Part shown: one piece after another, positions 24,211 through 31,030 of the stretch
Layout: the number at the start of each line of letters is the position of its first letter
How positions within the stretch are numbered: position 1 is the stretch's first letter
The notes under the pieces: model-generated
What the model saw: only the letters and a program-made list of their open reading frames with translations
What the model was told of the DNA's origin: nothing
Databases searched by the model: none
Made by a program: the position numbers and the translations under genes
DNA from: Funneliformis mosseae
Lineage: Eukaryota; Glomeromycota; Glomeromycetes; Glomerales; Glomeraceae
Assembly (NCBI GenBank): GCA_910592005.1
Contig: CAJVPP010000498.1
Span: forward strand, 1 to 31,030
Direction: 5' to 3'
DNA: 31,030 nt

Positions 24211-24934
24211 TTATTTTGCAGGCAGCAGGAGAAAAACTTGTATTAGAAGCAAATGGAAGAAATGGTTTATTAACTTGCGCCCTTCGTCCTTGTGGTATTT
24301 TCGGGTAAAAATACAGATTCATTAAATATTTATGCAATAATAATAATAATAATAATTCAAAACATTATTTAGACCAAATGATATGCAAGCGATTCCAGGT
24401 TTTATTAAAGTGATGGAACAAGGACAATCAAAATTTCAGATAGGAGATAATGAAAATTTTGTAGATTGGACATATGTAGAAAATTGTGCTTACGCACATG
24501 TTTTAGCTGTTGATAAATTATCAAAAGAAAATCAAACAGCAGGAGAAGTAAGTATATAACACCTTTCCTTGGACAATATGTTTCATTTATTTACTAAAAA
24601 AATAATTCTCCTCTTGTAGGCCTTCTTTATAACAAATGGAACGCCACTTCCATTTTGGGATCTAGGTAGATTTATTTGGGCGCAATTCAATCATTTTCCG
24701 TCATATTATATAAAATTTCCGAAATTCTTTGCAGTTATTATTGCTTCATTAACTGAATTATCGAGTAATGTAACCGGTAAAGAACCTGGATTTACCAGAT
24801 TTCGTGTGAAATTTACTACGACGAATAGATATTTTAACATCAATAAGGCTAAAAGTAGGTTGGGTTATGAACCTCTTGTGGATTTAGAAGAAGGTGTAAA
24901 AAGAGCCGTTAAATCTGTTATTAACTCAACATGA
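23718..24934 (+). CDS. ERG26: sterol-4-alpha-carboxylate 3-dehydrogenase (decarboxylating)
   Basis: NAD-dependent enzyme of the C4 demethylation complex in ergosterol-type sterol synthesis (with Erg25 and Erg27, ER membrane); it oxidises the 3-hydroxyl of the 4-carboxy sterol and releases CO2. Four exons join in frame to 335 residues (yeast Erg26 is 349): 23718-24152, 24222-24304, 24373-24547, 24620-24934, with GT-AG introns of 68-72 nt. The Rossmann motif is at the N-terminus (IIGGDGFVGRWIVE), then GDLSNYDDI and VIHTASPSHD. The SDR-type catalytic pair sits in YNETK (Tyr 141, Lys 145; the intron follows directly), preceded by YTSSSSVVYDG. DWTYVENCAYAHVLAV and AFFITNGTPLPFWDLGRFIW are typical of Erg26 rather than other 3-beta-HSD proteins. 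The 3' end converges with AOX, leaving 185 bp between the stop codons. Confidence 0.92.
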
Positions 24935-25119
24935 AATGTAAATTTAGATTATATTTATTATAATTTCACAAAACAAAAAAAAATAATTTTGTATCTCTTA
25001 ATAAATGACAATCTAATCATAATAATGATAAACCTATGAACAGAATTCAAATGTAATATAGTGTACAAGATTTTAGTAAAATAATTAATAAACCCTTTAT
25101 GTAAAGGCATCATCAACCT
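24935..25119. terminator. shared 3' region of convergent ERG26 and AOX genes
   Basis: The 185-bp spacer between two stop codons contains AATAAA-like signals in both directions: aataaatg near 25000 for ERG26 and, on the minus strand, the complement of A/T-rich runs for AOX. Both transcripts probably end within it and may overlap. Confidence 0.4.
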
Positions 25120-26380
25120 TTAATGATTCCATTTCCATTTTTCAGAGGCATCTTGACTCAAACCAGCTATCTTTTTAACTTTTTTACTCTCAGATTTGTC
25201 GAAAATTCGTTTGATATCATCTCTCAAGTCTTCATTGCCAAGGATAATTCTATCAGCAAAATGATGATTAGTATCACGATGTGTGGCTTCGTCTGCTCTA
25301 ACTGCTAGAACCAGGTCTTTTAGTGTCGCAGTATCTTTATCTAAATGCCAATAATCTATGGCGAGGTCTGGAATATTTTTGGTATTTTCAATGTGTCCAT
25401 TTTCAATTTCTAGCAACGAAGGGTGGGATGAATAAGCTTATTTTTCTCTTTTTTCAAGAAATTCAGAAAATAAAGGTACTCGTTTACCTTTTAAAAAGGA
25501 AGTGTAAGATACGATGGCTTCTTCTTCAAGGTAGCCGACTACACGATGAGCAGTTTTCGGACTAAGTAAATATAATGCAAAGAACGCATTATAAAATACA
25601 CCTTGTACGATGGTGATTAAACCTCTTTCCCACATTTTAGGTTTCGAGATACGCATCCATGTCATCAAATGCATGCTAATGATTCAAAAGAAGGGGAAAT
25701 ACGAATAAGAGAATAATTTTGTTTTTTGTAATAAAAAGATACAATTTACCGTTCGTTTTCGGCTTCGTGAAGCAAATGATCTATCCAACCGCCATCATGT
25801 TGCAATTTTCTTAGAGAACGAAGATGTCGAATTGTACCTCCAACCATACCAGGAACCGCAGCAACCTAAAAAAAATTCACGATTCAACTGGAACTTCTTC
25901 CTTAACCGTAATTAATAACTAGTAAATCATACTTACAGTTTCCAACATAACAGCACGATGAACATATTTCTTCTTAAAGAACCAATCAGAAGGAACTCTT
26001 AATAATTTAACGATTTTAAAGGCCAGTTTATCACTCCAAGTAACTGGCTCACGATGTAAACCAACTTTAACGTCAAGATTCTCTAAATCTTTGGTTTTTA
26101 AAGGAGCATTTGATTCAAGAATTTCATGACGAACAGGTTTTGGATGATGAGTATATAATAATAATTCTTCGGGAATTTGATTTAAGACATTAGAATCTTT
26201 TCCGGTTATGGGTGTTGAACCGTATATCGCGGATGACCGCATCGGTTGAGATGATGTGAAATATCGCGTGTTAATCGCGAATGATTTAATGAATGATTGT
26301 GGTAAGTTTGATTGATAATAGCCAGCATTATATAAAACTCGTTGGGTGCAAGTTGTTATTCGAAGACCCGAACGAAACAT
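25120..26380 (-). CDS. AOX1: mitochondrial alternative oxidase
   Basis: A di-iron ubiquinol oxidase of the inner mitochondrial membrane that bypasses complexes III and IV and resists cyanide. Four exons join in frame to 345 residues, the usual length: 26380-25937, 25865-25750, 25675-25488, 25409-25120, with GT-AG introns of 71-78 nt. The N-terminus is Arg/Ser-rich without acids ([20 protein letters not shown]), fitting a mitochondrial presequence. All six iron ligands are present: Glu 147 in [13 protein letters not shown], Glu 186 and His 189 in [10 protein letters not shown], a Glu of YLEEEA (237-239), and Glu 290 and His 293 in [12 protein letters not shown]. Joining exons 3 and 4 (SFLK|EIENGH) restores the expected spacing; without it the frame would stop after EKREK. 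A run of 18 A lies 14 nt before the start codon in the mRNA sense. Transcripts would diverge from the coiled-coil gene. Confidence 0.95.
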
Positions 26381-26697
26381 CTTTGTAATTACCTTTTTTT
26401 TTTTTTTTTTTGTAGGAATTATAATGATTTCCTTAATCCTCTTTATATAGTTTTATTTTCCTAAGTCTGTTCGTGGGAAATTGATAAAAGCATATGAAAA
26501 TTTCATTTAACAATGAAAACATTTAATTGGATTAGTCATTATTGAGAATTTTAACCGAATCATGCCGATATTCGGATTACTGCGGTTGTCAAATTATGAA
26601 TCATAATTTGTAAGTTTATAACCAATAAAATTCGCTTAATTTAGCATTTAATCACCGATCTACTATCAAAAATTTTGTCCTTTTTACAATTTTAAAA
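26381..26697. promoter_or_regulatory. divergent intergenic region between AOX and the coiled-coil gene
   Basis: This 317-bp region serves two genes. Next to AOX it has a run of 18 T (26394-26411) that would be poly(A) in the AOX leader. A TATA-like ctttatatag lies at about 26441-26450, about 65 bp upstream of the AOX start. No other motif is claimed. Confidence 0.4.
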
Positions 26698-26907
26698 ATG
26701 GTGACAATTGAAAAGGTCGAAAAAGAATTAGAAGAGGCAAAAAGGAGATTAAACGAGCTTGAGTGTTATTTGGATAATGAAGAGTATAAGAATAACAAGC
26801 AGAGGAAGAGATGGGAGGATCATATTGAGGAGTTAATGGTGTCAAAGAAGAAGTTTTTGTATTTATTTATTTTTTTTCTTTTCTTAATACAATTTATAGT
26901 GAGATAA
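26698..26907 (+). CDS. short coiled-coil protein, possibly tail-anchored or first exon of a longer gene
   Basis: Unrecognised. The N-terminal 47 residues are almost entirely charged and heptad-like (VEKELEEAKRRLNELECYL, then KQRKRWEDHIEELM), a clear coiled-coil with normal codon usage. The frame as it stands continues SKKKFLYLFIFFLFLIQF to a stop at 26907, giving a 69-residue protein with a C-terminal hydrophobic segment after a basic KKK, the layout of a tail-anchored protein. The same A/T-rich stretch, however, looks like an intron ending in a T-run plus tag at about 26957; a frame from there continues in phase 0 as KSNIMTNQLIG and on to 27298. No strong 5' splice site in the right phase was found (gtgtca and gttttt are weak), so the shorter reading is preferred only slightly. 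Divergent from AOX. Confidence 0.45.
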   Translation: MVTIEKVEKELEEAKRRLNELECYLDNEEYKNNKQRKRWEDHIEELMVSKKKFLYLFIFFLFLIQFIVR

Positions 26908-26968
26908 AGCTGTAAATTTGTAATTTTTTTTTTTTAAACAATTTTTTTTTTTTTAGAAATCCAACATT

Positions 26969-27298
26969 ATGACTAATCAATTAATTGGAATTAAAAAAAA
27001 AAATAAATCTTTTTTAGCTTTAACAAAAGCAAGAGTAATTCCAAATCATTTATACCTTTTAATAGATCCTTTACTTAATAAACAAATGAAAATAATATCA
27101 TCGTGTAATAATGATAATTTAAGTGAGCTTTTTACTTCTATTTTTGTCTCTACCTCTACTTCTGCATTTGCCTCTGCCTTTACCTATACCTCTATATCTA
27201 CTTTAACCTCAAACTTTACTTTTACCTTTGCATCTATTTCTACCTTTACATCTGTTATTACAGATAAAAGTGATCAAAAAACAATAAAAAAAATATGA
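26969..27298 (+). CDS. hypothetical frame with Ser/Thr/Phe-rich repeats, possibly second exon of the preceding gene or decayed
   Basis: The frame begins MTNQLIGIKKKNKSFLALTK, runs through a plausible globular stretch (ARVIPNHLYLLIDPLLNKQM), and then turns into alternating residues (STSTSAFASAFTYTSISTLT) produced by a hexanucleotide-like DNA repeat, ending at 27298. I do not recognise it. It may be the 3' exon of the coiled-coil gene or the edge of the decayed region to the right, since codon use becomes A/T-driven. The opposite strand of the repeat reads as alternating Val/Glu/Lys/Ala, with a stop. Confidence 0.25.
   Translation: MTNQLIGIKKKNKSFLALTKARVIPNHLYLLIDPLLNKQMKIISSCNNDNLSELFTSIFVSTSTSAFASAFTYTSISTLTSNFTFTFASISTFTSVITDKSDQKTIKKI
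27127..27260. repeat. degenerate hexanucleotide repeat, pyrimidine-rich on the plus strand
   Basis: The plus strand consists of variants of TCTACC and TTTACC (for example ttttacttctatttttgtctc, then tctacctctacttctgc, and so on), about 20 units with substitutions. The strand bias is strong: plus is C/T-rich, minus G/A-rich. Because the period is a multiple of 3, both strands can code for two-residue repeats. Confidence 0.6.
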
Positions 27299-28340
27299 AC
27301 AAAAAATTAAAAAATTAGATATTGGTTTTGTAATTCTTTTAAACGTAGAAAATAATATAAAAAGGATTACAAAATTTATTTTCAAAATATAATAATAATA
27401 TTAAAAAATATCCTATCAATAATTATTTTAAGATAAATAATAACATAAAAAATAGTTTTATTTATCAATTTATAGATAATAAATTATATATAAGTTTAAT
27501 TATCAAAAACTTTTTTGATAAAAAAGTTTCTTTTCAGATAAAAGAAATTAAATATTTAAAAAACTTAATACTGAATTAATTATATTACAAATAATTTTAA
27601 AAATATAATTAAAGATTTATTTTCTAATGATGAAAATTCACATTATACATATACAATATATGAAAGTTACACAATAATAAGAGAACATAATAATTATATG
27701 TTACCTATTATTGAAAAAAAAATTATCATATAGCTAAATTTATATATAATTATATTCTTTAATTTTAAATAAATTAAAAGAAAAGTAATGATCTATATAA
27801 TTATTTTAAAAATAATATAAAATTTAATATGATGATAGATGTTAAAAAAAACATTTTGAGAAATATTAAAATCTGAAAAAATATTTGAATCTTATCTTCA
27901 TTTAAACAATATATTATTTCCATTGATTATAGATTTAAAATATTTAATTAAAAATTTAATTAAAATTAATTTTTCTAAATTATATGATAATTTTAATATA
28001 AATTTTTCAGATATTAAAACTAATTTATCATTTTTTAATAGTTTTATCATAAATTTAAGTATATTAGAAGAAAATGATAAATTAAATTTAATAAGACAAA
28101 TCGTTACTGATCTTATAAAAATAACAATAATTGTAAATATAATAATTATTTTTGGGATCTTGAAGGTGAAAATTTAATTTTGAGTAAAATAGATATTGTA
28201 ATAGAGGTTAAATGCAATTATATCATTTTATTAAAATTTGTTCTTTTAGAATATTTTAATTAAATGTTCTAAAAATAGATTTTTGATAGTTTATTATTTA
28301 AGAAATTATTTTATAACGAAATTTAAAATTAATAATTTAA
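27299..28340. other. AT-rich region with decayed, unidentified coding sequence
   Basis: Stretches of amino-acid-like frames occur on the plus strand, for example LIIKNFFDKKVSFQIKEIKY around 27495-27555 and DLFSNDENSHYTYTIYESY around 27615-27672. An 84-residue frame at 27923-28177 starts MIIDLKYLIKNLIKINFSKL. They are interrupted by stops and frameshifts. I cannot name a family; the first recalls hAT transposases only vaguely. No intact gene is claimed. Confidence 0.35.
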
Positions 28341-28363
28341 ATCAGTGTTAGGCAATTAGATAA

Positions 28364-28417
28364 TTTTGAACAGTTTTAAATAGTTTTAAACATATTTTGA
28401 ATAGTTTTAAACACTTT
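28364..28417. repeat. short tandem repeat, unit about 12-18 bp (agttttaaa-type)
   Basis: Four to five imperfect copies of (a/c)agttttaaa and ttttgaa(c/t)ag alternate: ttttgaacagttttaaatag, ttttaaacatattttgaatag, ttttaaacac. Confidence 0.5.
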
Positions 28418-28590
28418 TTTCTATATTCAAAACCTTGTCCAAAACTTTTAAAATCTAAAATTATATTCCAAATCCATTATTGATTTAAATTAATAAAATA
28501 AATTTGAATTTTCAACTATTATAAAGTATTTTAATTTTTATAATATATAATTTTATAGTTTAAAATGTTAATTTATTAATAATATTATTT

Positions 28591-28750
28591 CAAGTTAACT
28601 TGAGTCAAGTCAAGTTTAAGTCAAGTTTAAATTAAGTTAAGTTAAATATTTAATTCAACTTAAACTTGATTTAAACTCACAAATCATCAAATCAAAAAAT
28701 ATAAACTCAACTTGATTTAAACTTGATTTGAATTATCTGACTTGTAAGTT
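28591..28750. repeat. cluster of caagttta-type repeats in direct and inverted orientation
   Basis: The left half (28591-28645) has several copies of gtcaagtttaag and relatives. The right half (28650-28748) carries the complement, aacttaaacttgatttaaac, twice or more. The two halves can pair to form a long imperfect hairpin. The repeat lies a few dozen bases before the first recognisable reverse transcriptase sequence. Confidence 0.6.
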
Positions 28751-29579
28751 AATTTAATTCATCTAAGACTCTAGTCTTGGATCACCTCATAATTAAAAGA
28801 AGAAATGACCAATAAACCTTAATTAATGATCCTACATTAATCAAACATTATGTGAATATTCATTTTTAAAATTATGCGATACTTGATTTTCCTATTATTC
28901 CTCTCTTTGGCTAATAGATTAATCAATATCATTCTATAGAAAATATAAAGAAATCTTAGTATGATAACTTGATATAATCTCCTACTATAGATTAATAGTT
29001 ATTTGTTATCTTCTAACTTCTAAATAATAAAATAATTAAACCATTAGAAATACATAATAAATTTATAAAACATTTAAACTAAATTTACAAAACTTATTTT
29101 GACATTTAATTAAAATATATTTTACACTTAGTAATATTTTATCAGAATGGAAATATATACACATTTATCTAATTCTCAAACCTGTAGGTTAAGAATGTGA
29201 TATTTTTAAAATCTGTCCTATTACTTTATTAAAAATTATAAGAAAAGCTTTTGTTAAAATCATCACAAGTCATTTATTAAAACTTTAGCTAAATATAATA
29301 TTCTTAAAGGTAATAATTATGTAGGATTGTCTGGAAACTCTATTAAGAATTTAATCAAGATAATGAATATGATTATAAAAAATGTAAATGACAACAAAAA
29401 AGATTTCTGGATTCTTTTACAAGACCTTTCAAAGGCTTATAATATAATTAATATAAATATTATTAAGCTTGTTCTTAAAAGAATTAAGTTTTAAAAAAAT
29501 ATATGTCATATTTAATCAATCTATTTACTAATAGGAAAAATGTTGCATTTATAAAGATAGTCTTTCTAATTATTATGAT

Positions 29580-29590
29580 GTTAAAATTAA
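29580..29590. repeat. 11-bp target-site duplication, left copy
   Basis: gttaaaattaa immediately precedes the insertion and is repeated exactly at 30483-30493. In the interrupted reverse transcriptase frame, the left copy ends ...YYDVKI and the right copy starts VKINIDQ, so removing one copy and the insert restores frame. Confidence 0.85.
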
Positions 29591-30482
29591 AGTTTCAAAT
29601 GGTTTAGATTAATCTGAAGATTTTTCAGAACAGTTCAGTTCAAATCAGTTCAGATTGTATAAAAATCAATCTGAAAATTTTCAGTTTAGTTCAGATTTTT
29701 TTTAGATTATAATTCTAATCTAAACTAAAAAAAAATCTGAACTGAACTGATAATTTCAGATTAATCTAAAAGTTCAGTTCAATTATATGCAAAACTCTTG
29801 AAGAATCACAAAATTTGTGATTTCTTTTCAAATTTCGCAAAAATATTATAAAACTCTTAAAATGTTGCAAAAAATTGATTTTTCTTTGAATTTTGCAAAA
29901 ATATTGTGAAATTCTTGAAGAATCGTAAAAATTTGTAAATTCTCTAAAAAGATTGCAAAAATTTAGTAAAACTATTAAAAAATTGTAAAATATTACAAAC
30001 TCTTGGAAAATCGCAAAAATTACGATTTCTCTTATAATTTTGTAAAAATATCACAAAAATCTTGAAGAATCCCGATTTCTCTTAAAATTTTATGATACTC
30101 TTAAAGAGCCACAAAATTGTGATTTTTCTTCAAATTTCACAAAATATCGTGAAATTCTTGAAAAATCGTAATTTTTTGTGATTACTAATTGAATTTCACA
30201 ATTTTTTGCGAATCTTGAAAAAAATTACAATTTGATTATATGCAAATTTTGAAAAGAATTCATAATTTATGTGAAATTCTAGGATAATTACAAAAAATTG
30301 TGAATTTCTTTAGATTAATCCAAAAATTCTAATTCAGTTCAGATTTTTACTAGTTTGCGATTCAGTTCAGATTCAGATTAGCATTTTTAATATTAATAAT
30401 CTGAAATGAACTAAACTGAAATTTTCAGTTCAAATTCAGATTGATTTCTAATTTAGACTGAACTGAACTATTCAGAGCTTTA
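29591..30482. mobile_element. 892-bp non-coding foldback element with palindromic arms and an internal minisatellite
   Basis: The element is bounded by the exact 11-bp duplication gttaaaattaa. The left arm (about 29603-29780) and right arm (about 30309-30476) are rich in ttcagttcagatt and its complement aatctgaactgaa, and each arm can fold on itself. Both arms open with the direct 12-mer tttagattaatc (29603-29614 and 30309-30320). The centre is a 58-bp minisatellite. No coding frame is present, so it would need a transposase supplied elsewhere. An 11-bp duplication is in the range of Mutator-like elements (9-11 bp), but the extreme ends (agtttcaaat... and ...cagagcttta) show little inverted similarity, so the superfamily is uncertain. 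Confidence 0.75.
29785..30300. repeat. degenerate minisatellite, period about 57-60 bp, with partial units
   Basis: Units start with an (a/g)aaa(c/t)tcttgaagaatc-like motif at about 29791, 29850, 29908, 29967, 29996 (short), 30053, 30093 (short), 30151, 30209 and 30271. Each unit contains the self-complementary stretch aatcacaaaatttgtgattt or a variant, followed by caaattttgcaaaaatat. Copies have diverged considerably. Confidence 0.7.
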
Positions 30483-30493
30483 GTTAAAATTAA
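30483..30493. repeat. 11-bp target-site duplication, right copy
   Basis: Exact second copy of gttaaaattaa, directly after the foldback element and in frame with the downstream half of the reverse transcriptase relic. Confidence 0.85.
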
Positions 30494-31030
30494 CATTGAT
30501 CAAGAAAAGGTTATCTTTTCTTTATTTTAGTATATATACTTTGATTCTTTCTTATGTGAAATAGATAGTTTAGATAAAGAATACAAATTTAACTATTCCT
30601 GGATTACAGATATTAAATTTATGTCATCCTTAACATTAGCAGTACAAGTTTTTTTCTTAGTCTATATGAATAATTCAAATTAAATTACTTACTCAAAGAA
30701 GAACCTAGAAGATATTCTAGAAATAGCTGATAAATTCTATTTTATTATCTGTATTGTTATTAATTAAGCCAAATCTCAGCTATTAACCAACACAATTACT
30801 TCTTCTACTCATATTTCTATAAAATTTGGATCTAATATTATAGATCTGAAATCTGAATTAGATTCTATTTATTTTTTTAGAGTTTAAATCAACATCTTTA
30901 ATTCAATAAAGTTTGTTAAATTATAAGTTAAGGATATAATTTTAACATATAAGACAATCCTAAAATTTAAACTTTTTATAGATAAACAAATCATATATAT
31001 TTTTAATATGGTACTTTTCCTATTATTAAA

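Larger units (their letters stand above)
28790..31030 (+). pseudogene. decayed non-LTR retrotransposon reverse transcriptase, interrupted by an insertion and cut by the window end
   Basis: Plus-strand frames follow the order of a LINE-type reverse transcriptase. An upstream part (about 28848-29030) has short runs such as INQYHSIENIKKS*YDNL. From about 29233 the frame reads IRKAFVKIITSHLLKTLAKY, ILKGNNYVGLSGNS and FWILLQDLSKAYNIIN; the first catalytic Asp is kept at 29423-29425. Then come INLFTNRKNVAF (after a small frameshift) and YYDVKI. After the 892-bp insertion it resumes as VKINIDQEKVIFSLF*YIYF, and continues without a frameshift to the window end with about five stops. YMNN (30663-30674) replaces the catalytic (F/Y)xDD motif. 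Later come KKNLEDILEIAD, KSQLLTN and DKQIIYIFNMV. The family call is by remembered consensus of Rhizophagus-type elements. The endonuclease part is not visible. Confidence 0.75.

Noticed and set aside
27923..28177. 84-residue plus-strand frame as an intact gene
   Set aside because: Ile/Leu/Asn/Lys-rich from A/T content, no recognised family, neighbouring frames broken; described only as possible decayed coding sequence.
29785..30300. CRISPR-like array interpretation of the 58-bp repeat
   Set aside because: Units are contiguous and diverged without unique spacers, and the context is a eukaryotic transposon.
1..31030. tRNA or rRNA genes
   Set aside because: No cloverleaf-like sequence with a convincing T-loop (GGTTCGAATCC type) or rRNA-like block was noticed on either strand; this was by eye only.

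Overview
The window looks like nuclear DNA of an AT-rich, intron-containing fungus, most likely an arbuscular mycorrhizal fungus of the Rhizophagus type (Glomeromycotina). This is inferred from short GT-AG introns, Boi/Pob1-type, Erg26, Rrg7 and alternative oxidase genes, and remnants of transposons of kinds I associate with Rhizophagus. Species assignment is inference; no search was run.

Layout. 1-8,400 is very AT-rich and holds no intact gene. It contains a possible Tc1/mariner terminus (1-77), a decayed Helitron replication/helicase gene on the minus strand (about 78-2010), a decayed pogo/Tigger-type transposase on the minus strand (about 2340-3450), an 88-bp degenerate tandem repeat (3741-4070) and a small foldback structure (7079-7206). 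8,669-26,900 is a gene island: an SH3-SAM-PH Boi/Pob1-like polarity protein (+), a 12-exon 2249-residue BEACH-family N-terminal protein that ends without a BEACH domain (-), RRG7 (-), an 85-residue unknown protein (-), ERG26 (+), alternative oxidase (-) and a small coiled-coil gene (+). 26,900-31,030 is again a transposon graveyard: unidentified decayed coding sequence, clustered short repeats, and a non-LTR reverse transcriptase remnant split by an 892-bp non-coding foldback element with an 11-bp target-site duplication.

The genes do not form one pathway. Three neighbours touch mitochondria or oxygen-dependent metabolism: RRG7 (respiratory growth), ERG26 (sterol C4 demethylation) and AOX (cyanide-insensitive ubiquinol oxidation). 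BOI and the BEACH-like gene converge at their 3' ends, as do ERG26 and AOX. The 85-residue gene and ERG26 share a 314-bp divergent intergenic region, and AOX and the coiled-coil gene share a 317-bp one.

The most notable observations are the BEACH-family protein without its BEACH/WD40 half, the decay of the old transposons mainly through apparent C-to-T/G-to-A changes with the frame kept (13 in-frame stops in the Helitron; catalytic DD changed to NN in the reverse transcriptase), and the composite foldback element with an internal 58-bp minisatellite.
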